From positions 1 through 64,000 of the forward strand of contig JAEIOG010000007.1 of NCBI GenBank assembly GCA_016342495.1: a stretch of 64,000 nucleotides of DNA, written 5' to 3'. A program made the translations under genes and the position numbers. This document shows positions 55,612 through 64,000 of this stretch, in pieces. Positions within the stretch are counted from its first letter, which is position 1; each line of letters starts with the position of its first letter. This DNA comes from Phycisphaerae bacterium (GTDB lineage: Bacteria; Planctomycetota; Phycisphaerae; Sedimentisphaerales; SM23-30). The notes beneath the pieces are model-generated. The model had not been told where the DNA came from and did no database searches. It worked only from the letters and a program-made list of their open reading frames with translations.

Positions 55612-57933
55612 TCATTCAATCGTTACACGTTTATCCATGGCCCACTGAATATCTCTATAGTCCAGTCGATTCACTAGCTTTGTAAAGTCCGGCACTAATT
55701 CTTTATGCTGAATCAGGCCATCTTTCCGGGTGCGTTCAGGATACATCTGCTGTTGCAGATCTAAAAATTCATTTTCATACTGCAGCGCCTTTTCAATTGC
55801 ATCCATCGCAATTTTTTCATTTTCCTTATCTCGAAATTCCAAACTATCATTATGATTAAGCAATAACTTTGCATATTCAATTAAGGTTGTGCTGTTGGTC
55901 GGATATTGCCCGATAAGAATTTCCAACAATTTTTTTGCTCGTTGATAAAAATCTTCGTGCCGATCTTTGAATTCTTTTTTTGATAATCCGATTGTCATCA
56001 GGTTCAGTTGTTGCTGATAAAACTTACTTTTTAATTTGTCGCAGTCGATGGCTCGCTGGGCAGATTGCCATGATTTTTCCATATAATCAATCTGGCCAGT
56101 TTCCATCCACCTGTTCATTTGCAGTTGGCTGGCATAATAATTTGCCATCGGGTCATAGGACCAAATATCATTTGCCCCCTGTAGCATTGCCATTGCATCA
56201 TCATATGATTGAGCAGTTCGCATTTCATTCATTTTATTTTGCGAAAGACATACCGGCCCGATAAACATCACCCACATCACAATCGCGGTTGCCCCGGCAA
56301 TAAAGCTAAGAAGAATTTTCCTATTTCGATTAAAAACAATTTTAGTATAGCTTTCACTCTTCATACACAACATCGCAGCCAACAAAGCAAAAGCACAATA
56401 GCCCACCCCCGGAACAAAAAATGCCATGTCGATACTGTTATGAATTAAAAACGCCACAAGCCCGCTGCTCAAAATCATTACCGCCGGATTAAATTTATTG
56501 GTATCATTAGTATTGCAGCCCAAATAAAATAATATAAAGCTGCCCAGCCAGATAGCCGCCGGTATTATCATTTTAATTAAATAATAGCTGCTAAGCTCTG
56601 CCGGGTTCAAATTCCCCAAAGACGAATTTACTATCCTTATTATCATCGCCCCAATCGCTAATATTATCCCTAAAGCAAACACTGCCCCTTGCGGGATATT
56701 TTCATTATCCTGACAGATCTCTTTAATTGTTGGCCGGGATATTTTTATTGCCATTGCAATTATCAGCCAGACAAAACCAATCAAACCAATTATCCCCCAT
56801 TGGCACCCAATCGACAAACCCACACAATGCGGGTCCTGCACAACTTCCGGGGCGCTGGCCGTTTTATACATAGTGTAATGACGGCCAAAATTATTTGCCC
56901 CTGTCCCACTTAGCCAGTTGTCTTTGAATATCTCAGTTGCCCCAGTCCAGTATTGCCATCGCAATAACATTGAATTGCCAGGTAGCCGCCCATTTTGATT
57001 GCCATAATGTATTACTGAGCCGATACCAAATATTACAATCAAAGAAAAAGCAATTAGCGATTTTTTCCAATGCTTAATAAATATTTTTCTACCAAGCAAA
57101 AGCAAACCGACAAGAACCACTCCAACTAGCCAGGCCGCTATCCCGCCCTTGCTTTTGGTTAATGCCATCCCAAATAAAGGCACCGCAGCCACCAGTCCAG
57201 CTAAAATAAAACCAGGCAGTTTCTCCTTATTGACATTGGACCACCTGCAGGCTAATAACGCCGCACCGGCGGCAATTGCCAAAATGAAAAATGATGCGGT
57301 GGTATTGCTCACGGTGAAAAATCCATGCACGTCACCGCTTTTTATTCTGCCAACATATTGCCAGGCTTGAAATGGTGTTTGGATTTTTGTCATCTCAATA
57401 AATTTTTCAGGACTTTTTTCATAGTCACTTTGCACCACCGGGATTTCATAACTGTATTGTTCCCAACAGGTATAAGTGCTTGTTACTGCCGTAGCGACAA
57501 TCCCCGCCAGTAAAAATTTCACCTTCCAGCTTCTATCCAAAAGCTGAACCATTAAAATTCCTACAACTAAAAAACTTAGTAGGGATAATGACCCAACCAT
57601 CGCCTCATGTTTATTCGATGCCGCAGCCGTCGAAATAATCGAAGCTATACCTATCAACACCAATGGCACAACCATAGCGGTTTTACGCCAGTAAAGTGTG
57701 CCACTGATAATCCTGCTTATCACCCATATCGCCAAAGCCGTCATTGTCAGCCCGGCCATCACCACCAAAGTGGTTGTCTCGCCCGATGCGGTATATGTAT
57801 TTGATGACATGCCCGGGCTGTCGAAACCAAGCGTCATCGATTCGCTTATTTGGCAGCGCCCCACAATTATCAATACCAGACCAACCAGCAAACCAATATC
57901 AATAAATTTCAAAACAGAATTCTTTTTCAACAA
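55612..57933 (-). CDS. O-antigen ligase family / Wzy-type polytopic protein
   Basis: A large inner-membrane protein of 773 residues with about twelve membrane helices in the first two-thirds and a soluble, TPR-like C-terminus (about 570-773, e.g. AMLQGANDIWSYDPMANYYASQLQ). The periplasmic loop has the ligase pattern RWQYWTGATEIFKDNWLSGTGANNFG (about 325-350), followed by DPHCVGLSIGCQWGIIGLIGFVW. Ligation of O-antigen or polymerisation of another polysaccharide are both possible. It follows the MraY/WecA-type gene by 42 bp, which suggests polysaccharide synthesis on an undecaprenyl carrier. Confidence 0.85.
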   Translation of the reverse strand: MLKKNSVLKFIDIGLLVGLVLIIVGRCQISESMTLGFDSPGMSSNTYTASGETTTLVVMAGLTMTALAIWVISRIISGTLYWRKTAMVVPLVLIGIASIISTAAASNKHEAMVGSLSLLSFLVVGILMVQLLDRSWKVKFLLAGIVATAVTSTYTCWEQYSYEIPVVQSDYEKSPEKFIEMTKIQTPFQAWQYVGRIKSGDVHGFFTVSNTTASFFILAIAAGAALLACRWSNVNKEKLPGFILAGLVAAVPLFGMALTKSKGGIAAWLVGVVLVGLLLLGRKIFIKHWKKSLIAFSLIVIFGIGSVIHYGNQNGRLPGNSMLLRWQYWTGATEIFKDNWLSGTGANNFGRHYTMYKTASAPEVVQDPHCVGLSIGCQWGIIGLIGFVWLIIAMAIKISRPTIKEICQDNENIPQGAVFALGIILAIGAMIIRIVNSSLGNLNPAELSSYYLIKMIIPAAIWLGSFILFYLGCNTNDTNKFNPAVMILSSGLVAFLIHNSIDMAFFVPGVGYCAFALLAAMLCMKSESYTKIVFNRNRKILLSFIAGATAIVMWVMFIGPVCLSQNKMNEMRTAQSYDDAMAMLQGANDIWSYDPMANYYASQLQMNRWMETGQIDYMEKSWQSAQRAIDCDKLKSKFYQQQLNLMTIGLSKKEFKDRHEDFYQRAKKLLEILIGQYPTNSTTLIEYAKLLLNHNDSLEFRDKENEKIAMDAIEKALQYENEFLDLQQQMYPERTRKDGLIQHKELVPDFTKLVNRLDYRDIQWAMDKRVTIE

Positions 57934-57975
57934 AGCTCATCCCCTTTTACACCCAGTGGCAGCGATTGGATAAAA

Positions 57976-59034
57976 CTATTTTTCTTTCGTGGTATCAACA
58001 GGCCGTTCCAGAATAGCGATAATCAGCAAAATCATAATCGTCTGAATAAAAATCAAAATCATTCCTGTGGTATTCACCATATGCAAAACTGTTGCCCCCA
58101 GACCCGTACACGCCGTTGCCAGCCAAATCGTCAGCACCGATTGCTTTTGAGTCATGCCTCGTTTGACCAGCCGATGAGAAAAATGCTGGGTGTCACCCAC
58201 GAACGGGCTTTTGCCCTGCATCAATCTTAATATTACCACCACAATAAAATCATATAAAGGCACTGCCAGCGCGATCAATGGCATTAACGTTACAAACCAT
58301 GCGCCTTGGCCCTGATAATAAGTCGTGCGGATGGTAGCAATTGACATAAACAGCCCCACCAGCAGCGAACCGGCATCACCCATAAAAATTGAAGCCGGGT
58401 TAAAATTATAAAACAGGAATCCGATTAAAGCTCCGACCAGCAAAGCTAAAAAGATACTGATGAAAACCTGTCCGGCTGCCCAGGCCGCTCCTAAAATAAT
58501 ACAGCCACTAATTGCTGCGATACCCGCTGATAGCCCATCCATATTATCCAGAAAATTGAATGCGTTCATTATGACAATGATCCACAGAATCGAAAGCACT
58601 TCGGCAATGCCCGGTACGGTTATGAAAAAGTCAAACTTCATCCCGCCAAAACAAACCAGCGCAATTGCCACCCCCACCTGTACCGCCAACTTGGGCATTG
58701 CTCCTAATCTTTTGACATCGTCGATTAATCCCATGACAAACAAAGCCGTCGCACAGCCAAACAATAAAAATATTTCCCGGGTGCGATTTGCCAGCCCCGG
58801 CAAATGGGAATTCACCGTTTCCCCCAGCCACGTCGGCCCGCCTTTGCCCCACATAACTGAAACTACTCCGGCAACCAGCAAAGGCAAAACCCCAATGATA
58901 TACAAACCGATCCCGCCGCCATAGGCAATAGGTTTTTTATGAATCTTAGCGGTGCCGGGCTTATCGGTAAAGCCGATTTTAATCGCCCATTTACGAACCA
59001 GACCTGTCAATAGCAATGATGCAACTAAAGCCAC
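57976..59034 (-). CDS. undecaprenyl-phosphate sugar-1-phosphate transferase (MraY/WecA family)
   Basis: Transfers a sugar-1-phosphate to undecaprenyl phosphate in the inner membrane. The 352 residues have about ten membrane helices and the family motifs HKKPIAYGGGIGLY, GLIDDVKRLG (catalytic DD), NAFNFLDNMDGLSAGI, FMGDAGSLLVG and a cytosolic FVGDTQHFSHRLVKRGMTQKQSV loop. These favour WecA-type over MraY. The annotated start is GTG; an upstream TGGAG and continued hydrophobic reading suggest translation may begin about 17-18 codons earlier on a non-standard codon. A ligase-type gene follows it. Confidence 0.88.
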   Translation of the reverse strand: MALVASLLLTGLVRKWAIKIGFTDKPGTAKIHKKPIAYGGGIGLYIIGVLPLLVAGVVSVMWGKGGPTWLGETVNSHLPGLANRTREIFLLFGCATALFVMGLIDDVKRLGAMPKLAVQVGVAIALVCFGGMKFDFFITVPGIAEVLSILWIIVIMNAFNFLDNMDGLSAGIAAISGCIILGAAWAAGQVFISIFLALLVGALIGFLFYNFNPASIFMGDAGSLLVGLFMSIATIRTTYYQGQGAWFVTLMPLIALAVPLYDFIVVVILRLMQGKSPFVGDTQHFSHRLVKRGMTQKQSVLTIWLATACTGLGATVLHMVNTTGMILIFIQTIMILLIIAILERPVDTTKEK

Positions 59035-59144
59035 AGCCCCAACACTAATTATATAACCAGCCTCTTTTATGATTAATTCTCCAGTAATAAAATAAGTTTT
59101 AGCATAGCGACACCATAACTTTTAACTGCTCACTTTTAGTTTTT

Positions 59145-59263
59145 GTAACATTTTAGCCATAAGTAGGATAAGCTTCCAGCTTGTCCCATAGTGCGATAGC
59201 CAGATAGAAAGCCTTACTTTCTGGCCAGTCATCGCACACTGCTTCACTTGGATAAAGTGTTAC
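59145..59263. mobile_element. 119-bp MITE-like element with 8-bp target duplication
   Basis: Left end GTAACATTTTAGCCATAAGT and right end ACTTGGATAAAGTGTTAC are imperfect terminal inverted repeats (16 of 18 positions, allowing a two-base gap). TAGTTTTT flanks the element exactly on both sides (59137-59144, 59264-59271). Inside is a hairpin with GTGCGAT/ATCGCAC (59191-59197, 59231-59237) over a CCAGA..AGAAAG/CTTTCTGG stem. The element touches the stop codon of the DUF4416 gene. No open frame. Confidence 0.85.
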
Positions 59264-59817
59264 TAGTTTTTAACTTTCTTAGTTTGCTCCAGCAATTTGG
59301 CCCGAACCGGGTCAAGGAAAACATTATAATCCCCGCTGGCATAATCCGGGAATGTAAACGGGAAACTATGCCAACTCTCATGTTTATAATATAAAGTAAC
59401 TTCAGCGAACATATTCTCGCCAATATAAATCCGATGTGAAAAATTCTTAGTTGTCGCCAAAACCAGCTTGGCTGGCTCTATATAACCGGGGTCCAAATTG
59501 ATGGGCCGATCAACGCCAAACTTTTTTCCTTCAGGCGTCAGGGCCAGCTGCTCTTCCATTTCATTGGTCTTATGCTTAATGCCAGCTATCTCACCCGGGT
59601 CAATAAGATTTTCAAAGCTGACAAACTTCCGCAGAAGATTTTCGCCCATTTCTTTTTTATAATATTTCGTATAGTCAAACTTCAAATTGTCACTGATTAT
59701 ATCGACCTCGCCCCAGAGCTTTTGCATTTGCTCGATGGCAATAGCGAAAAGCTCGGCGCTCTGGCTTATCATAGCGACAATCAACTTAACAGGTTTTGGC
59801 GTATTAATCTGTCCCAT
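59263..59817 (-). CDS. DUF4416 family protein
   Basis: A 184-residue cytoplasmic protein of unknown function. It carries DUF4416 features: the N-terminal KPVKLIVAMISQ, FDYTKYYKKEMGENLLRKF (about 48-66), IKHKTNEMEEQLA, RPINLDPGYIEPAKLVLATTKNFSHRIYIGENMFAEVTLYY (about 104-145) and the W-F-P-D-Y region (SFPFTFPDYASGDY). The stop codon TAG lies on the junction with the element at 59145-59263, so the insertion sits at the very end of the gene; the C-terminus looks complete. It is followed upstream by proS (43 bp gap). Confidence 0.9.
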   Translation of the reverse strand: MGQINTPKPVKLIVAMISQSAELFAIAIEQMQKLWGEVDIISDNLKFDYTKYYKKEMGENLLRKFVSFENLIDPGEIAGIKHKTNEMEEQLALTPEGKKFGVDRPINLDPGYIEPAKLVLATTKNFSHRIYIGENMFAEVTLYYKHESWHSFPFTFPDYASGDYNVFLDPVRAKLLEQTKKVKN

Positions 59818-59860
59818 AACTTAGCCCCCAACCTTCAGACTGGCTAATGGCCAGTTTGAG

Positions 59861-61606
59861 TTATTCACCTGTTATCTCTTTATATAGCTGTTCAACCATC
59901 TGGCAAACCCGCAAACCGACTTCATCCAGATCGACATTTTCAGATTCGGCTTCGCGTCTCATTTTTACTTCCAGCTTACCTTCTTTTAGTCCGCGTCCGC
60001 CAACGGTCACCCTAATCGGGATCCCGATCAGGTCGGCATCTTTGAACTTCACACCACCGCGGGCTGGCCGGTCATCAAAAATAACATCCACGCCAACTTC
60101 TTTGAGTTCATTATAAAGATCATTGGCTACCTGCATCACCTCTTCGTCATTATGATTTACCGGCGTGATGATAACTTCAAACGGTGCAATACTGATAGGC
60201 CAGATAATACCATTTTCATCATGTCCATTTTCAATCGCCGAGGCCATAATGCGGTTAATACCAATTCCATAACAACCCATCAGGCAAGGATACTGCTTAC
60301 CATTTTCATCCAGGAAATTTGCCCCCATTTTTTTGCTGTATTTTGCTCCCAGCTTAAATACCTGTCCCACTTCGATCCCGCGTTTGAACAATAACTTTTT
60401 ACCTTCAAAGGTATCGCCTTCGACAGCATTGCGGATATCAGCTACAACAACATTATCACCTTCTAAGGCAAAATCTCTGCCCGGCACAACATTTTTAACA
60501 TGATAACCACTCTTGTTTGCACCGGTAATAGCAATTGCCATCGCCGCTACACTATGGTCGATAAATACTTTTGCAACCTTTTCTGCCAAGCCAATCGGCC
60601 CGGCAAAACCAACTTTAGCTGATGTAACTTTTTCAATTGTTTCTTCGTTGGCTAATTCACAACCTTTGCCATTCAGTAACTGTGTTACTTTTTCAGGATT
60701 CATTTCATTATCGCCCCGAACCAGCACCGCTATCACTTCATCATCAACAGTTTTATAAATCAAGGTCTTAATTAACTCTTGGGGTTTAGCTTTCAAAAAT
60801 TCGCAAACCGTTTCGATGCTACCTACGCTCGGTGTCCGAATTTCTTCAATTGCAGGTGCATCGGCGATTGGTTCAGCTTTTGCCACGGCATCAACCGGAG
60901 CCTTTTCAATATTGCAGGCGTATTTACTGTCTTCGGTATAGACAATCACATCTTCGCCCGTTTCGCAAGGCACGGTAAACTGATGCGAACCGGAGCCACC
61001 CATCTCACCGGTTTCAGCTTCAACGATAACATATTCAACGCCAGCCAACTGGAAAATCTTGCAATAGGCATTATACATATCCATATATGTTTCATGCAGG
61101 CATTCTTCGCTGGCATGGAAACTGTAAGCGTCTTTCATGGTAAATTCGCGGCTGCGCAACACGCCAAACCGAGGGCGAAATTCGTCCCGGAACTTGAAAC
61201 TAATCTGATATAAATTTATCGGTAGCTGTTTATATGATTTAATTTCATGACAGGCGATAAAGGTTGCGACCTCTTCGGCGGTCGGGCTCAATACATTTTC
61301 TCGACCATGACGGTCGGTAAAATGCCCTAATGTTTCGCCATAATCAACATTACGACCTGTCTGAGCCCATAATTCCATTGGCTGAACAGATGGCATCAGC
61401 ACTTCCTGACCGCCAGCGGCATCCATTTCCTGCCGAACAATCTCGGTAATCTTACGGATAGTCCTGAACCCCATCGGCAAATATATATAGGTTCCGCTGG
61501 CCAGTTTACGAATCAGCCCGGCCCTCAGCATTAACTGATGGCTGGGAACTTCAGCATCATTTGGCACTTCTTTTATGGTCGGAACCAGCAATTTACTCCA
61601 TTTCAT
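59861..61606 (-). CDS. proS: prolyl-tRNA synthetase
   Basis: Charges tRNA-Pro. From ATG 61606 it has 581 residues, typical for the bacterial form with the editing (YbaK-like) insertion at about 235-385. Class II motifs are visible: GLIRKLASGTYIYLPMGFRTIRKI (motif 1), FKFRDEFRPRFGVLRSREFTMKDAYSFH (motif 2) and MGCYGIGINRIMASAIE (motif 3). The C-terminal anticodon-binding domain includes DDRPARGGVKFKDADLIGIPIRVTVG. AAGGATG before ATG 61606 supports this start over an in-frame ATG 81 bp upstream. Confidence 0.97.
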   Translation of the reverse strand: MKWSKLLVPTIKEVPNDAEVPSHQLMLRAGLIRKLASGTYIYLPMGFRTIRKITEIVRQEMDAAGGQEVLMPSVQPMELWAQTGRNVDYGETLGHFTDRHGRENVLSPTAEEVATFIACHEIKSYKQLPINLYQISFKFRDEFRPRFGVLRSREFTMKDAYSFHASEECLHETYMDMYNAYCKIFQLAGVEYVIVEAETGEMGGSGSHQFTVPCETGEDVIVYTEDSKYACNIEKAPVDAVAKAEPIADAPAIEEIRTPSVGSIETVCEFLKAKPQELIKTLIYKTVDDEVIAVLVRGDNEMNPEKVTQLLNGKGCELANEETIEKVTSAKVGFAGPIGLAEKVAKVFIDHSVAAMAIAITGANKSGYHVKNVVPGRDFALEGDNVVVADIRNAVEGDTFEGKKLLFKRGIEVGQVFKLGAKYSKKMGANFLDENGKQYPCLMGCYGIGINRIMASAIENGHDENGIIWPISIAPFEVIITPVNHNDEEVMQVANDLYNELKEVGVDVIFDDRPARGGVKFKDADLIGIPIRVTVGGRGLKEGKLEVKMRREAESENVDLDEVGLRVCQMVEQLYKEITGE

Positions 61607-61730
61607 CAGAACATCCTTTATATCTAAGTTATTGTCATATAAGTCTTTAAGAAAAATAAAATCCGCAGCTCCGCCATCAAAGCGCACCGCGAACCAACAT
61701 TATAATATATATATTAATACATTACAACAT

Positions 61731-61938
61731 CCCAATTATATCCGGCAGGGCTAACGCATGAAATTTTATTGTGTCATTCCCTCGAAGGCGGGAATCCCGT
61801 TTTCCAGCTAAAATCATGGTTTGAATTTCCTGGATCCGGCGTCTGCGCGGGGATGACAAGGTCAACTTTTTTGATTTAGCATCGATTTTGAGCACAAATA
61901 AGGATGAAAATTTCATACAATTGCCCAATTATATCCGG
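61731..61938. mobile_element. MITE-like element flanked by a 15-bp direct repeat
   Basis: CCCAATTATATCCGG occurs exactly at 61731-61745 and 61924-61938. Between them, ends matching the copy at 45183-45299 (GCTAACGCATGAAATTTTATT, ATGAAAATTTCATACAATTG) enclose an inner inverted repeat running from GTCATTCCC (61773) to GGGGATGAC (61857). It contains ATTCCC-N8-GGGAAT at 61776-61795 and a GGATCC site. It contains no gene. Confidence 0.8.
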
Positions 61939-61982
61939 AAATACCAGATTAACTCATAAAACACCAGTTGCTAATTATCTAG

Positions 61983-63419
61983 TTAATTCCGATATGGTAT
62001 CGTGCCATTGATAACTTTGTAATCCCACTTTTTGATATATTCTGCGCCATCTTTGAACTTGTCATTGCGTTCTTGGAGTTTCTGGGCCAGTTGTTTTTCG
62101 AGATTTGTCTGGATTGCCGCAGATTCAGGTGAATTAACCAGGTTTTTGAGCTGATATGGATCTTTTTCATTGTCAAAAAGTAGCCATGGCCCAGTCAAAT
62201 CCCGTACATAAGTATAACGTTTAGTGCGAATCCCGCGGTATTCTTTCCCACCTGAAGCACGGTTCCATTGCCCAAAAGGCGACAAACATTCAATCAGGGC
62301 AGCATTATCTGGGGCAGTTGTTTTGCCAGATAAAACTTTTGAATAATCAGTACCTTCTACACTGGCTGGGATAGCTATGTCGCACAGCCCCAGTAATGTT
62401 GGCATAATGTCAGGGGTGCCAATTGGCATGTCGATTACTCTTGAAACTTGTCCCAGCTTGGCTGGATACCTGACCAGAAATGGCACTTTAATAGATTCTT
62501 CATAGGGATTTTGTTTTTTTCTTTGTGCATGTGAGCCCAACATATCGCCATGGTCAGAGGTAAATACTAAAATTGTATTATCTTTTATGCCCGACTGAGC
62601 GATGGTTTTGTTGATATCTCCTATGCATTCATCCAGTGTCGCGATATGTGCATAATAACCCGCCAATTCCTTTTTTGCTGTGGCTTTCATTGGCTCCGGT
62701 ACATTCGGCGACAACTTAATGTCTTTGGGGTCGAACAGGTTTTTATATTTTTCAGGGGCGGTGTTATAAGGTGCATGAGGTGGCCCCCATGACAAAAACA
62801 TTATAAATGGTTTTTCATTATTGGCATTTGCTTTTAAATACTCCTGAATATCGTGTGTTTGTGCAATTGCGTCATAGCCTTGCCAGCGACGTTTGGTTTG
62901 GTCTTCATCAGCATAATACCAGGAATTATTATAGTCATGTGTACATTCAAGCACCTTCCAGTATTCAAAACCCTGGCGACGTTCTTTTGGGATATAGCTA
63001 CCACGGCCATGGCCATCAATGTGCCATTTCCCAACATAAGCGGTGTCATATCCCTCTGCTTTATATACTTCTGCTATACTTAATGCATTTTGGGCAAGAG
63101 GAGCATCATTAAGAAACAGACCGTGACTTAGCGGGTATTGCCCCGTCAAAAGACTTGCGCGATATGGGGTACATACCGGACAGGTCGAAACAGCATTAGA
63201 TAAATTTACACTTTCACCTGCCAACTTGTCAAGATGGGGTGTCTTGCCCGCCAGATTTGGGTCGCCAGCATAGCCGCATGCCTGAGCTCGCCATTGGTCT
63301 GCGAAAATGAAAATAATATTTGGCTTCTTGGCGGGCTTGAGCTGTGCTTTCAGAGAAATTGGATTCAAAAAAACCGCCGCACCCAGAGCGGATATTTTAA
63401 GAAAATATCTGCGATTCAT
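61983..63419 (-). CDS. sulfatase (Tat signal), secreted
   Basis: A formylglycine sulfatase of 478 residues from ATG 63419 (AAAAGGA upstream). The Tat signal MNRRYFLKISALGAAVFL is followed by a soluble mature enzyme. The signature is CTPYRASLLTGQ with Cys83 modified to formylglycine; the Asp of FIFADQWRAQACGY, VGKWHIDG and FTSDHGDMLGSH supply metal and substrate ligands. It differs strongly from the sulfatase at 10302, lacks a lipobox and is more similar to iduronate-2-sulfatase/choline-sulfatase-type proteins (family inference). The preferred start removes ten residues from the open frame. It is separated from proS by the MITE-like element. Confidence 0.95.
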   Translation of the reverse strand: MNRRYFLKISALGAAVFLNPISLKAQLKPAKKPNIIFIFADQWRAQACGYAGDPNLAGKTPHLDKLAGESVNLSNAVSTCPVCTPYRASLLTGQYPLSHGLFLNDAPLAQNALSIAEVYKAEGYDTAYVGKWHIDGHGRGSYIPKERRQGFEYWKVLECTHDYNNSWYYADEDQTKRRWQGYDAIAQTHDIQEYLKANANNEKPFIMFLSWGPPHAPYNTAPEKYKNLFDPKDIKLSPNVPEPMKATAKKELAGYYAHIATLDECIGDINKTIAQSGIKDNTILVFTSDHGDMLGSHAQRKKQNPYEESIKVPFLVRYPAKLGQVSRVIDMPIGTPDIMPTLLGLCDIAIPASVEGTDYSKVLSGKTTAPDNAALIECLSPFGQWNRASGGKEYRGIRTKRYTYVRDLTGPWLLFDNEKDPYQLKNLVNSPESAAIQTNLEKQLAQKLQERNDKFKDGAEYIKKWDYKVINGTIPYRN

Positions 63420-63683
63420 CAGTATATCCTTTTGTGTATTTGCTAGCATGTCTTTAAAAATATCATACTGCCTGATTATAATAAAAATATTTATACATTA
63501 CAATATCATTATTTAAACGTTTAATCCTGCTTGTTTAACATTTTACAAATTATCTGTATTTTTAATGCAATTTTAAATTTATTTATGCGTTGTTTAAGTG
63601 GATGATCATTCTTGGCAATGTCTGGACCATAGTCAGACATACAAACTGTAAAACACACCAGAGGCCAGCCAAGGAGGCTTACA

Positions 63684-64000
63684 ATGAGAAAAAATAATTA
63701 TACACAAGCTGTACCCACCCCAAATAAATTTCTTATTAGATTTCCTTTATTTTGGCTGATGTTTGCTCTTACTACTTTTGGCACTGCAAGCGATATTCTG
63801 GCATTACACCCTCCCGTTAATAACCCCAGGGATCACTATCGGCCCAGCCGGGAATTGGGCCACGGGCCCAGGAATAACCCTGGACCTCGCCATCATGGTC
63901 GTAGAAATCCAACTGAATTATTTTATCTGGATGATGATTCTTTTCAGCCTGATTTTGCTATTACTATCGATCTTGATGTTGATATGGAAACTTTGACCGT
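63684..64000 (+). CDS. secreted protein, 3' end outside the window
   Basis: ATG 63684 follows a strong AAGGAGG (63671-63677). The visible 105 residues start with a possible signal peptide (IRFPLFWLMFALTTFGTASDILA, about 18-40). Then comes a low-complexity stretch rich in Asn, Arg, Gly, Pro and His (RELGHGPRNNPGPRHHGRRNP), and acidic repeats (DDDS, DLDVDMETL). The frame stays open to the window end. Not recognised; the histidine-rich region could bind metals (inference). Confidence 0.7.
   Translation, partial: MRKNNYTQAVPTPNKFLIRFPLFWLMFALTTFGTASDILALHPPVNNPRDHYRPSRELGHGPRNNPGPRHHGRRNPTELFYLDDDSFQPDFAITIDLDVDMETLT

Noticed and set aside
63763-63996. 77-residue hydrophobic plus-strand frame at the window end
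   Set aside because: Lies inside the better-supported gene starting at 63684 with AAGGAGG; no ribosome binding site of its own.

Overview
The window looks like chromosomal DNA of a planctomycete, most likely class Phycisphaerae (inference). The grounds are a Minf_1886-type protein of the family restricted to Planctomycetota and Verrucomicrobiota, secreted proteins ending in dockerin-like EF-hand repeats, two Tat-exported sulfatases, an ECF sigma factor paired with a FecR/NPCBM-like membrane protein, and short zinc-ribbon proteins. GTG and TTG starts are common and base composition is moderately AT-rich.

Layout. 1-7225: a Minf_1886 protein, carB, then a rhomboid protease with a zinc ribbon followed by a TauE-type exporter; the gaps here are crowded with dispersed and tandem repeats. 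7292-25683: an accessory glycan-utilisation locus. It holds a beta-helix/PKD/dockerin protein, a Tat lipoprotein sulfatase, a 1423-residue Ig/PA14/dockerin protein, a LamG/Ig/dockerin protein, the FecR-type protein and ECF sigma factor (overlapping by ATGA), a GH2 glycosidase lipoprotein and a Gfo/Idh/MocA oxidoreductase. 25694-34538: a minus-strand run of dat, lnt, phosphatase, S41 protease, tsaD, a hypothetical membrane protein, nnrD and a small lipoprotein. 34595-42251: a SHOCT-type membrane protein, clpX, a zinc ribbon, tatA, B12-dependent nrdJ with an NrdR-like site and a hairpin-rich leader, and a SpoIIE-type phosphatase. 42337-47113: nadB-maf-DUF192, an HNH endonuclease and queG. 47195-51893: gyrB, dciA-like, dnaN and an intergenic region with all the marks of a replication origin; dnaA is not in the window. 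51894-64000: an HD-GYP protein, a flavoprotein, a sigma-70 factor, a small gene plus ferredoxin behind an operator-like array, O-antigen ligase, a MraY/WecA-type transferase, DUF4416, proS, a second sulfatase and the start of a secreted protein cut off by the window end.

How the genes work together. The ECF/FecR pair lies inside the glycan locus and is the obvious candidate to regulate it: the beta-helix protein, sulfatases and GH2 enzyme would desulfate and cleave an external polysaccharide, and the oxidoreductase would process the sugars. Lnt (lipoprotein N-acylation) and TatA (export of the Tat sulfatases) support the same envelope. dnaN, dciA and gyrB form a replication cluster next to the origin.

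The least expected signals are non-coding. There is a 119-bp hairpin element with terminal inverted repeats and an exact 8-bp target duplication; a second element family with a 15-bp flanking duplication; origin-region palindromes sharing the core TCAGTACTGA; a DnaA box inside the loop of a perfect inverted repeat; a GTGTATCA site array; and several mosaic intergenic repeat families. No CRISPR array, phage, rRNA or tRNA gene was seen.
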